Assembly (NCBI GenBank): GCA_022708765.1
Contig: JAKIYB010000036.1
Location: 1-16,265, forward strand
Reading direction: 5' to 3'
Source: Armatimonadota bacterium
Lineage (GTDB): Bacteria > Armatimonadota > Hebobacteria > CAIYQO01
Length of the DNA: 16,265 nucleotides
Below the pieces are notes generated by a model. The model was not told where the DNA came from. It worked only from the letters and a program-made list of their open reading frames with translations, and ran no database searches. Of this stretch, positions 6,501-12,331 are shown piece after piece (within the stretch, counting starts at the first letter, position 1; each line of letters begins with the position of its first letter). Position numbers and translations under genes: made by a program.

Positions 6501-8962
6501 CCCAGGCTACCGGCGACTCCGGCGCCTATGGCATCGGGGTGAGCACCGGCGGGCAGTACGTGGTCTTCGAGTCGGAAGCCGCGAACCTGGTGACGGGCGA
6601 CACGAACTACGTGGCGGATATCTTCCTGCGCGACGTGGCGAACGGGCAGACGCTGCTCATTTCCGCCGGCCTGAACGGCGCGGCGGCGAATAACCGCAGT
6701 CAGAACCCGGCGATGAGCGCGGATGGCCGCTATATCGTCTACGGCTCGTATGCCGGCAACCTGGTGACGGGCGACACGAACAACCTGTGTGACGTGTTCC
6801 TGTACGATCGCGCGCTGGGCACGACCACGCGAGTGAGCAAGCTGGGCGCGACGCAGGGCAACGGCAACAGCGACGATCCGGCGATTAGCGGCGACGGCGC
6901 CTTCATCGCCTACATCACCATGGCGACGAATCTGGCCAGCGGCGACACGAACGGCACCTGGGATGTGATGCGGGTGAGCCGGCTGACCGGCATCACCACC
7001 CGCGTGAGCGCGGGTGGCAACGGCGCCAGCACCGGGCCGGCGCTGAATGGCGACGGGCGCTTCGTGGCCTATCGCTCCTACGCGACGAACCTGGTCAGCG
7101 GCGATACCAATGGCAAGTGCGACGCCTATGTGTATGACGCCAACGGGGCGCGCAACTACCGCGCCAGCCTCACCGGCAACGGCATGCAGGGGAACGCGGA
7201 TTCGGCACAGTACGGCGTGGCCCTGGATAGCCAGGGGTACATTATCGCCTTCGACTCGCTGGCGACGAATCTGGTGCCCGGCGACACGAACAGCCGCCGT
7301 GACGTCTTCACCCGCGAATGGCCGGCTTTCCAGCCGGACCTGCTGGTACGCAAAGCCGGTGACGCGTCCTGGCTGGGCGGGAATATCTTTTACACTGACG
7401 CGGCGCAGACATCGAGCGCCGAGACTCCGCCGACACTGCCGATAACATACGAAATCGCGGTGGCCAATACGGGCTTTCTCACCGATACCTACCAGCTCAC
7501 GATGACCAGTGCCATCCAGGCCGGCTGGGCGATTGAAATCACCGATTCCACCGGCCAGCCGGTGGATGCCCTGGAAGTGGAGAACGGGTCCATCACCCTC
7601 GCGGTGGAGGGTGGTAACTCGATGGTCTATCGCGTGCGGGTGACGCCGGGAACCACCGTGCCGTTCTACACGCAGCAGAAGCTGATGTTTACACTGGCCT
7701 CGGCGGCATTCCCGGATCGCGGTGACACGGCAAGCGTGGTAACCACCCGGGTGCCGACCACCGCCACGCTGACGCTCTCCCCGCAGACGCGCGTGCTGAT
7801 CAATACACCGGTACACATTGCGGCCACGCCAGTCGGGTCACCGAATGTCGAATATAGCTTCCGCGTCACGAGGTCGAATGGGGTTGGCGGGTATGTCACC
7901 ACGGTGATTCAGGACTTCTCGACCTTGTCAACCTGTAGCTGGATCGCGGATGCCACCGGCTATGCCACGGTGAATGTCTACGTGCGTGAGGTAGGGCAGT
8001 CACGCACCGGCAAGGCGTCTGCCAGTATTCTGGTTGTACCCCCGGTTACCGATGTGACGCTGACTGCCAACCGCCCCTTCCCCCAGCCAGCCGGGACCCC
8101 CATCACCTTTACGGCGACGGCGGTGGGGGGCACTACCCCTATCTACCAATACGAACTCTCCCGGTACGATCCCGTCACTCGAACCTGGCGCGCATTCTAC
8201 CAGGTGCGGGCGTTCAATATCTCGCGCACCTTCACGCTGACCCCCACACTGCCGGGCGATCTCCGATTGCGGGTGAACGTGCGCGAAAGCGGCCAGCCGG
8301 GCATCCTGGCGACCAAAGACCTGGACTTCACCATCGTGCCCGCCCTCAGTGCCGTGGACGTACAGGCCAGTCCGTATCCCGGAACGGTCGGCGTGCCGGT
8401 TACCGTGACCGCCAATCCCACCGGGGGCATGACACCGGAGTATCGCTTCTTCTGCTACGTGATGGACTGGGAAGGCAATATCGTGGAGCAGGAGTTGCGC
8501 GGGTATGAAGCCAGCAATACTACCAGCTTCATCCCCACCACCGACCATGTAGGTACCGTGACGCTCACCGTGCTGGCGCGCGAGCAGGGCTCCACGGCGG
8601 CGTATGCGGTGAAGGGGTCCATCTCCTACCGCATTTACAGTGCCACGGACACGCAGCCCGACGTGTTGCTGGCGGCTAATCACGCATCGCCGCAGCCTGC
8701 CGGCACTTCCTGGACCTTTACAGCGACGGCCGTACACATACAGAACCCGATCTATCAGTACGAGCTCTCCCGCTACCAGCCTGATACCGGCACCTGGCGC
8801 GCGTTCTACCAGGTGCGGGCGTTCAATACCTCGCCTACCTTCACGCTGACCCCTGTCATTCCGGGTGATCTGCGCATGCGGGTGAACGTGCGTGAGAGCG
8901 GCAGGCCGGATGTGCTGGCGACGGCAGATATGGACTTCACTGTCCTTCCGGCCACGCCATGA
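2..8962 (+). CDS. Giant multi-propeller repeat protein, 5' end missing
   Basis: At least 2986 codons are open from the left edge to a TGA at 8960-8962. A GTG at position 5 is not a credible start: it is the V of LVKIWDF, the end of a WD40 blade, so the gene begins outside the window. In order (residue 1 = codon at 5) it holds a partial WD40-type propeller (1-181), a linker domain, a seven-blade propeller (328-745), a linker domain, a second propeller (892-1316), five tandem linker domains, a third propeller (2037-2439), an eighth linker domain and four Ig-like modules. No enzymatic motif, membrane span, LPXTG-like signal or other known sorting tail is visible; it ends DFTVLPATP. Known relatives of such modules are extracellular binding or structural proteins, so a secreted or surface role is inferred, and the signal peptide would lie upstream of the window. 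It is not recognised as a named gene. Coding status is certain; function is unknown. Confidence 0.95.
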   Translation: MVKIWDFLAATPTSTILGPPSTHEGNVTGAAYTLDGSKIVTIGSDSVIKVWNTAGDNLLTTDNLGSSLTAMALSPDGTLVAAGNSAGVTKLFSTATGAEVRAMTGAFSSNVNELTFTPDGAYLIGVGLMDYIVLWDVATGAVAGSATKACTIPAAVALARGSSTMVVGGDDGVGAWTLTLGVPRADLSARSSEDAGYTGTGIVNDTGAGQIVTEQASADIPATYYVKAANNYYENDTYTLQGPAGGDGWTVAYYDGNDTNITDDIVNGAWMTGLLEPGLTKEIRVVVTPDNTVVGLTKSLAITATSQLDPTAEDVVKLNTISPVGPGATTRVSIHTDGSEGDADSQYPAVNTDGTRVAFQSDAATLVDDDTNGMRDIFVRKRDTGETVRVSLGAGGIQANGDSWAPAINGDGTVVAFVSDATNLAANDTNITSDIFVRDTAAGVTERVSVTAQGEEANGPSYSPAISADGSLVVFISEADNLVAGDTNACADVFLYDRALDTITRVSVNSQGAQANAACRDAEISADGMTVAFSSLASNLATGDANDTYDIFVVTPGTGAVTCASRSMEGAFGDDGSFLPKLNADGRYVAFTTRATNLLLALGGGGDTNGKQDVYLCDLQGLFGPTLTLVSTTALEQGNGDSGQFGLDIAQDGDTVYVAFESTARNLLGVDNDTNNKGDIFLWAQGGSLSRQSVSTLGDQANEVSRHPAISGDASIIGFDSRASNLVADDTNEAYDVFVHVRGEAWQPDLLISSSLLPETFTGENVFTLNAEQTLDVAVKTAVEATYYVKLKNSALNPLGSFTLKAPAADPATGWTLKYEDGGVNVTAAITGAGWPINDMAPGDEKTIVVKAKTYASSPEAEPLTVQMTATSVDDVSRRDVVQAVLRLSPYQTIMASVNSSGGGISGDDVGFSANGRYVCFVSSGIQVHDRLTGITARVDVASDGTPANNNGSDEDISGDGRYVIFNSTATNLVADDLGGIRQIFMKDRQTGVVILVSRANGVNGAPADSGCDGAVISPNGRYVAFISAAKNLVTVPDMSANTHGQVYLRDVVNGTTVLMSRNGAGEPANAGCSSSGINSTGMFVTWRSTATNLVDLNNDDQYNATDDGNSAQDVFLHDVAGGVTELISVKYDGTTSGDAQSSRDYRSPVSDDGRYVAFSSLATNLIDQQPAIGGKRQIFLRDRQLGNTILISHGANGDPAAADCERPTISLNGRYVGFSTNAVLLPYDDNTLDDVYIVDRDTPGAAGLDLVSVPYNYNGATHTPLSNMKAQDPFISGDGRYIAFEGVTQADTTNLVPTNPGYTGTGGTQIYVRDRWQLAPDLMVKLQGGADWTGEGTIDANVTPAQTLAPAQTNPGATTTFALRLVNSGTTTDDIAVTGTGGGQGWTVQYLDGNENDVTAAVTGDGLLTQDMATNDVVTLTCVVMSDPFTLTGSQLDVVVTATSQRNTATRDRVKASARIAGAHKADLQIRTTADEAFLGDNVYDDGTEQTKTQAVLGGKAASYVVRIENDGGSGDDSYKLWAQQPGAGWTAIFRSPDGTDITEGITNPNVGWTTDDLAMGDFVDIRVTVTPDRSLGGGAFEPILISAQSWNDGTAADAVVARTQVAVLRQPDLIITAPGAQPVGDGVYDDGAAQTVASVVQRGSTVSYAVTLRNDGNVTESLPVLGTASDANWTILYTETTGGAQNDVTLAVATGAWQPLLGMGESATLRVDVTPRLGMAVGVTKTVTLQAVSPGDAKKKDTVVAEVTSAVRKPDLLIQVAGAPLFTGDDAYAPTEQTAAQSVDNEVAAAYPVKLQNDGNTDDTYTLTMPADAQGWTYRLYLGTDTTTNITDAVRAGTWETTLAAGAELDLLVHVIPDAALLGGTRATGTLTAASTNEPAYTDVVTMTTTVAERHQGDALIQQEDEAAYVGDNQYAGVSQVKALPIRAGAVATYRVKVENDGNVEETFALFGDTAAEGWMVTYTDEATGTPITTALTGAGLSVTLAKGMSATYLITVSADPELGSGALNVTRLTVKIGNVTHDVVTAQTQLTGATGRVSVDSLGAQGNNESPSLNSPAAISADGRYVVFSSDASNLVVADTNSRADVFIHDRVLGTTTRVSVSSGGAQANGASDMPAISPDGRYVAFRSAATNLVAGDTNSKKDVFLHDRETGTTIRVSVKGAATQATGDSGAYGIGVSTGGQYVVFESEAANLVTGDTNYVADIFLRDVANGQTLLISAGLNGAAANNRSQNPAMSADGRYIVYGSYAGNLVTGDTNNLCDVFLYDRALGTTTRVSKLGATQGNGNSDDPAISGDGAFIAYITMATNLASGDTNGTWDVMRVSRLTGITTRVSAGGNGASTGPALNGDGRFVAYRSYATNLVSGDTNGKCDAYVYDANGARNYRASLTGNGMQGNADSAQYGVALDSQGYIIAFDSLATNLVPGDTNSRRDVFTREWPAFQPDLLVRKAGDASWLGGNIFYTDAAQTSSAETPPTLPITYEIAVANTGFLTDTYQLTMTSAIQAGWAIEITDSTGQPVDALEVENGSITLAVEGGNSMVYRVRVTPGTTVPFYTQQKLMFTLASAAFPDRGDTASVVTTRVPTTATLTLSPQTRVLINTPVHIAATPVGSPNVEYSFRVTRSNGVGGYVTTVIQDFSTLSTCSWIADATGYATVNVYVREVGQSRTGKASASILVVPPVTDVTLTANRPFPQPAGTPITFTATAVGGTTPIYQYELSRYDPVTRTWRAFYQVRAFNISRTFTLTPTLPGDLRLRVNVRESGQPGILATKDLDFTIVPALSAVDVQASPYPGTVGVPVTVTANPTGGMTPEYRFFCYVMDWEGNIVEQELRGYEASNTTSFIPTTDHVGTVTLTVLAREQGSTAAYAVKGSISYRIYSATDTQPDVLLAANHASPQPAGTSWTFTATAVHIQNPIYQYELSRYQPDTGTWRAFYQVRAFNTSPTFTLTPVIPGDLRMRVNVRESGRPDVLATADMDFTVLPATP
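548..985 (+). repeat. Linker beta-sandwich domain D1 (NEW3/CARDB-like)
   Basis: First of eight copies of a domain of about 140 residues. The recurring pattern is an opening ADL or PDLLI, then G-N/D-x-x-Y, ATYYVK..N, a YTL strand, GWTVAYYDG, a T-N-I-T motif, a short GAW-like stretch, VVVTPD and TATS, closing with DVV. The GW...P-G...VTP...TATS layout resembles NEW3/CARDB-type beta-sandwich domains found between or beside domains of secreted bacterial proteins. The family assignment is by pattern only. Confidence 0.65.
986..2239 (+). repeat. Seven-blade propeller 1 with GDTN motifs
   Basis: Residues about 328-745 contain seven blades of roughly 55-65 residues. Each reads approximately TRVSV, a QANG-like turn, PAISADG, a VAFxSxATNL strand, a D-T-N motif and then DVF or DIF. 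The seven strand-end segments are IFVRKRD, IFVRDTA, VFLYDRA, IFVVTPG, VYLCDLQ, IFLWAQG and VFVHVRG. The pattern is of the TolB/PD40 class of beta propellers. Blades 5 and 6 carry insertions before the DTN motif (a glycine run in blade 5, GVDND in blade 6). The count of seven agrees with a closed propeller. Confidence 0.8.
2243..2677 (+). repeat. Linker beta-sandwich domain D2
   Basis: Opens PDLLISSS directly after propeller 1. It continues with ATYYVKLKN, GWTLKYEDG, NVTAAITGAGW, a PGDEKTIVVKA strand and TATS before DVVQAVLRL. It is the same domain type as D1 and D3-D8, here as a single copy between two propellers, which suggests a spacer role. Confidence 0.65.
2678..3952 (+). repeat. Propeller 2, seven blades with eroded motifs
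   Basis: Residues about 892-1316. Seven blades can be counted from the strands CFVSSGIQVHDR, IFNSTATNLVADD, AFISAAKNLV, TWRSTATNLVDL, AFSSLATNLID, GFSTNAVLLPYDD and AFEGVTQADTTNLV, each followed by a QIF-, QVY-, DVF- or QIY-type strand. The first blade is short and lacks the NLV...DTN part, and only some blades keep a D-N or D-D pair at that place. Ring size is conserved while the acidic motif is largely lost, unlike propellers 1 and 3. Confidence 0.75.
3953..6112 (+). repeat. Five tandem linker domains D3-D7
   Basis: Five consecutive copies of the beta-sandwich domain, starting at 3953 (QLAPDLMV), 4397 (KADLQI), 4838 (PDLIIT), 5267 (PDLLIQ) and 5696 (GDALIQ), each 139-148 residues. Shared marks are G-D-x-x-Y after the opening strand, a Q-T pair, LxNDGN or IENDGG, GWT or NWT, NDVT or NIT, VTP and a closing DVV or DTV. 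The block forms a rod-like segment of about 720 residues between propellers 2 and 3. Copies D4-D7 are more alike to each other than to D3 by eye. Confidence 0.75.
6113..7321 (+). repeat. Seven-blade propeller 3 with regular GDTN motifs
   Basis: Residues about 2037-2439. The blades are very regular: VFSSDASNLVVADTN, AFRSAATNLVAGDTN, VFESEAANLVTGDTN, VYGSYAGNLVTGDTN, AYITMATNLASGDTN, AYRSYATNLVSGDTN and AFDSLATNLVPGDTN. After a three-residue gap, six of the seven continue D-V-F, D-I-F or D-V-M, and blade 6 reads DAYV. All seven keep D-T-N. This is the best-conserved ring in the protein and the clearest reference for the blade consensus. Confidence 0.85.
7322..7762 (+). repeat. Linker beta-sandwich domain D8
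   Basis: Opens PAFQPDLLVRKAG after propeller 3. It continues with ITYEIAVANTG, YQLTMTSA, GWAIEITDSTG and YRVRVTPG, closing near DTASVVTTRV. It is the last and one of the most divergent copies, with a longer stretch between its first two strands. It links the last propeller to the C-terminal modules. Confidence 0.6.
7763..8959 (+). repeat. Four C-terminal Ig-like modules
   Basis: About 399 residues in four modules starting near 7763, 8042, 8339 and 8642. The shared pattern is PxPAGTxxTFTATAVGG, then a YQYELSRY or YRFFCYV strand, a T-F-T-L-T-P or TSFIPTT strand, and a VNVRESG or VLAREQG strand. Modules 2 and 4 are close copies with a 25-nt identical stretch at 8195-8219 and 8804-8828, 609 nt apart; modules 1 and 3 are more diverged. 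This fits duplication of a two-module unit. The type is an extracellular Ig/PKD-like fold, inferred from pattern only. Confidence 0.65.
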
Positions 8963-8989
8963 GTATTACGGCAGATCACTGACCGACGG

Positions 8990-9012
8990 GCGGCTCCGGC
9001 ATCCGGGGCCGC
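8990..9012 (+). terminator. Strong hairpin after the giant gene, no U-tract
   Basis: A 10-bp GC-rich stem pairs 8990-8999 with 9003-9012 (one G-U pair) around a 3-nt CAT loop, 27 nt after the stop of the giant gene. No T-run follows, so it is not a classical intrinsic terminator. It could still end transcription weakly or protect the 3' end of the message. It sits just upstream of the eno -35 box. Confidence 0.4.
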
Positions 9013-9021
9013 TCGTCGCGC

Positions 9022-9050
9022 TTGTGACCAAAGGTACAATCTGGTATACT
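9022..9050 (+). promoter_or_regulatory. eno promoter, extended -10
   Basis: TTGTGA at 9022-9027 and TATACT at 9045-9050 are separated by 17 nt, with TG one base before the -10 box (TGG at 9042-9044). The -10 box matches the sigma70 consensus at five of six positions and the -35 box at four. Transcription would start near 9057, leaving a leader of about 64 nt before eno. Confidence 0.75.
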
Positions 9051-9107
9051 TACCCTTGGATTCTCACCCTCGGCCCGACGTTCCGGTCCGGGGTATTCTA
9101 TTGGGTG

Positions 9108-9113
9108 AAGGAG
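9108..9113 (+). promoter_or_regulatory. Ribosome binding site fixing the GTG start of eno
   Basis: AAGGAG lies 7 nt before the GTG at 9121. No ATG is available at a suitable distance, and the enolase N-terminus aligns with its family from this codon, so the site decides the start. Confidence 0.8.
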
Positions 9114-9120
9114 AAGAGCT

Positions 9121-10422
<1,302 letters not shown>

Positions 10423-10447
10423 GCCGGATGTGGATGATCAACGCACA

Positions 10448-10477
10448 CGGGCGGGGCTTCGGCCTCGCCCGTTTTTT
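10448..10477 (+). terminator. Intrinsic terminator of eno
   Basis: A 10-bp stem (10448-10457 with 10462-10471, one G-U pair) is closed by a TTCG tetraloop and followed at once by six T residues (10472-10477). It lies 25 nt after the eno stop codon and is a textbook rho-independent terminator. Confidence 0.95.
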
Positions 10478-10581
10478 ATGGCCGCCCATACCGGACTGCC
10501 AGGCTGTTACCCGGCACTCCGCCTGGCGCTGACGCTTACTGATATGTCACTATCCATGCTCAGTATGGAATAACCGGATAA

Positions 10582-10599
10582 CGCCACGCACCCGTGGCG
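10582..10599 (+). repeat. Perfect inverted repeat in the upstream region of the zinc-ribbon gene
   Basis: CGCCACG at 10582-10588 and CGTGGCG at 10593-10599 form a 7-bp stem with a 4-nt loop, ending 26 nt before the next start codon. It could be an operator or a leader hairpin. No T-run follows, so it is not a terminator. No convincing -35/-10 pair was found between 10478 and 10625. Confidence 0.35.
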
Positions 10600-10625
10600 C
10601 AATTCGCGAAAAGGACCCGGATTCC

Positions 10626-11381
10626 ATGGCTACCCCCTGCCCCCACTGTGGCTCGGAGATGCGGGACGACGCGGCGATGTGCGATCGCTGCGCGGAGGTA
10701 TTCGCCTCGCTCACCCCGCCGCCGCCCGTACAACCGTCGTCGCCGCGCGCGCCTGAAGCCCCGCCGCCAGCACCGGATGCGGAGCCCGCGCCCATCCCAC
10801 TCAACGAAACCCATCGCATGGCGAATACCGCCCTCGTCGTCACCCTCTTCGGCCTGTGCGTGCCATTCGCCGCGCTGGCGGGCCTGGGGATGGGGATTGT
10901 CAGTCTCGGGCAGATGCGCCGCGCGCCGTATGCTTATCGCAACCGTGCATCCGCCATCCTCGCGGTCGTGCTGGCCGCGGTCTTCACCTTCGTCCACGTC
11001 GCGGCGGGGGTGGCCGCGCTGTATGCCTGGAAGCATGTCGCCTACCTGAAAGCGCATCGCCAACTCTTCCTCGGCGTCAATCAGTTCATCGCCTTCGCCG
11101 GCGTGCCGCCCGAGCGCCTGGAAGACCTGGCGCTGCCCGCCGACAGCGAGCTGGACTACCTGCCCGACGGCGGCGTATATATCGGACCGTTCCTGCGCGG
11201 CTCGGACGGCATTGGGGGCGGCCCGATTCCGCGCAACCCCTACGCGCGCGGCGACACCGTCGAAGACCACTGGGATTACGACCCTGATACCGCGGAACTG
11301 CGCAGCGCCGTGCCGCTGCCCGGTCATCTGCCGGAATCATCCGAAATGGAACCCGCGCGGCCGAATTGGCACGAGGAATAG
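10626..11381 (+). CDS. Zinc-ribbon, DUF4190-like membrane protein with pseudopilin-like tail
   Basis: 251 residues, ATG start, AAAAGGA 10 nt upstream. Residues 1-25 form a short zinc ribbon with Cys5, Cys8, Cys19 and Cys22 (CPHC...CDRC). A proline- and alanine-rich linker follows (about 31-58). MANTALVVTLFGL begins the first membrane span (68-92); after the positively charged loop MRRAPYAYRNR comes the second (108-134). This zinc ribbon plus paired-span layout matches DUF4190-type proteins. The remaining 115 residues include DYLPDGGVYIGPFL, PIPRNPYARG and HWDYDPDTAELRSAVP. That order of motifs recalls the C-terminal part of GspG-type pseudopilins. With the ribbon in the cytoplasm the tail would also be cytoplasmic. 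The biological role is unknown. The gene stands between the eno terminator and a second small membrane protein gene. Confidence 0.9.
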   Translation: MATPCPHCGSEMRDDAAMCDRCAEVFASLTPPPPVQPSSPRAPEAPPPAPDAEPAPIPLNETHRMANTALVVTLFGLCVPFAALAGLGMGIVSLGQMRRAPYAYRNRASAILAVVLAAVFTFVHVAAGVAALYAWKHVAYLKAHRQLFLGVNQFIAFAGVPPERLEDLALPADSELDYLPDGGVYIGPFLRGSDGIGGGPIPRNPYARGDTVEDHWDYDPDTAELRSAVPLPGHLPESSEMEPARPNWHEE

Positions 11382-11419
11382 GGCATTCGTCAAGGCCGCG
11401 AGGCATCGGCGAACAACTC

Positions 11420-11450
11420 TTAACAACCGTTACATCGCTCGTGATAGAAA
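11420..11450 (+). promoter_or_regulatory. Weak promoter candidate before the 155-residue protein gene
   Basis: TTAACA at 11420-11425 matches the -35 consensus at five of six positions. The best downstream boxes are GATAGA (17-nt spacer) or TAGAAA with a TG one base before it (19-nt spacer); neither is strong. The rest of the 173-nt gap is purine-rich (about 11441-11469) with no recognisable gene. Confidence 0.25.
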
Positions 11451-11554
11451 AAGAATAGAGAAGAAGGAGTTTCTCGTCGTCCGGCGAAGGAAGAGAAGCA
11501 ACCGTTTTCATCGGCGTCCCATCACACACCTGCTACAGTCGAAAAGGACACGCC

Positions 11555-12022
11555 ATGAACACCTTGCAGCGTGGATATGTCTTCCTTGCCGCGTGCGCGG
11601 TCTTCCAACTGCTGGGCCGCGGCATCGCCGTGGCCGCCGCGGGAGATCCGGACATCGCGCCGCTGGCATTGTCGGTGCTGGCTATCTCGTACGCGGCGGG
11701 CGCGGTGGGCCTGTATCGCGTGCTTGTCGCGCTCTTCACGCGCTGGACGCGTCCGCCCGCTTCCTTCATCCTTGATCGCCCGACGCCATCGCTGCTGCGC
11801 TATCGCCGCGATGGGCGCACGATGATCATCCCGCTCGCCCTCGACGGCCGCGTGCCGCGCCTCTTCGAAACGGCTATCGGGCGGTGGGAACCCCCGCACG
11901 ATCAACACCCCGTCAGCGATGACGACCGCGCCGCCATCCTGCACGACATCATCCTTCACCTGGCGGAACGGGAAGAGGAGATCGAGATCGTGCGCGCGCC
12001 GCTGCTCACGCGCGCGGCGTAA
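11555..12022 (+). CDS. Small two-span membrane protein of unknown function
   Basis: 155 residues, ATG start with AAAAGGA 6 nt upstream, TAA stop. The first span covers about residues 6-29 and the second about 35-62, separated by a short loop GDPDIAP. The remaining 90 residues are hydrophilic: a basic stretch (FTRWTRPP, RYRRDGRT) that should be cytoplasmic by the positive-inside rule, then an acidic C-terminal helix (LAEREEEIEIVR, about 136-147). No catalytic motif or known family is recognised. The tRNA promoter starts 17 nt after its stop, and no terminator is evident between them. Codon use looks like that of its neighbours, so it is probably a real gene. Confidence 0.8.
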   Translation: MNTLQRGYVFLAACAVFQLLGRGIAVAAAGDPDIAPLALSVLAISYAAGAVGLYRVLVALFTRWTRPPASFILDRPTPSLLRYRRDGRTMIIPLALDGRVPRLFETAIGRWEPPHDQHPVSDDDRAAILHDIILHLAEREEEIEIVRAPLLTRAA

Positions 12023-12038
12023 CGGACCCCGTACCAGC

Positions 12039-12066
12039 TTGACATTCTCCTCCAATCCGCTATAAT
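12039..12066 (+). promoter_or_regulatory. Consensus promoter of the tRNA pair
   Basis: TTGACA (12039-12044) and TATAAT (12061-12066) are both perfect sigma70 boxes, 16 nt apart. The expected start of transcription near 12073 lies about 6 nt before the first tRNA, so the 5' leader is very short. A GC-poor stretch between the boxes contrasts with the surroundings. Confidence 0.9.
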
Positions 12067-12078
12067 GAAGCGCGTTGA

Positions 12079-12154
<76 letters not shown>

Positions 12155-12167
12155 TTGTGCCCTCCGA

Positions 12168-12241
12168 GGCGACGTGGCCGAACGGTTAGGCAGAGGTCTG
12201 CAAAACCTCGTAACCCGGTTCAACTCCGGGCGTCGCCTCCA
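12168..12241 (+). tRNA. tRNA-Cys (anticodon GCA)
   Basis: 74 nt: acceptor GGCGACG/CGTCGCC, D stem GCC/GGC, anticodon stem GAGGT/ACCTC with loop CTGCAAA (anticodon GCA at 12200-12202), T stem CCCGG/CCGGG, discriminator T and encoded CCA. It follows tRNA-Gly after 13 nt and is most likely on the same transcript. A T-rich stretch (12243-12256) without its own hairpin follows. Confidence 0.97.
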
Positions 12242-12265
12242 GGTTTTCTTCTTTTTCCGTTCCCG

Positions 12266-12294
12266 TTGACAGCCGACCCTTTTTTTCGCATACT
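12266..12294 (+). promoter_or_regulatory. Promoter of the propeller-transporter pair
   Basis: TTGACA at 12266-12271 is a perfect -35 box. CATACT at 12289-12294 follows after 17 nt and matches the -10 consensus at four of six positions. Transcription would start near 12301, giving a leader of about 31 nt before the start at 12332. Confidence 0.7.
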
Positions 12295-12320
12295 GTCTCC
12301 ACTTCCGATAGCTTTACTCT

Positions 12321-12327
12321 GGAGGGG
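12321..12327 (+). promoter_or_regulatory. Ribosome binding site fixing the start at 12332
   Basis: GGAGGGG ends 4 nt before the ATG at 12332. The reading frame is open further up, back into the tRNA genes. The site, the promoter position and a signal peptide beginning at this ATG together exclude the longer version. Confidence 0.85.
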
Positions 12328-12331
12328 AGCG

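Noticed and set aside
986..7321. CRISPR-like or short tandem DNA repeats suggested by recurring GGCGACACGAAC words
   Set aside because: The words recur at protein blade spacing (about 150-200 nt) with synonymous changes; they are coding repeats of the propeller blades, not a DNA array.
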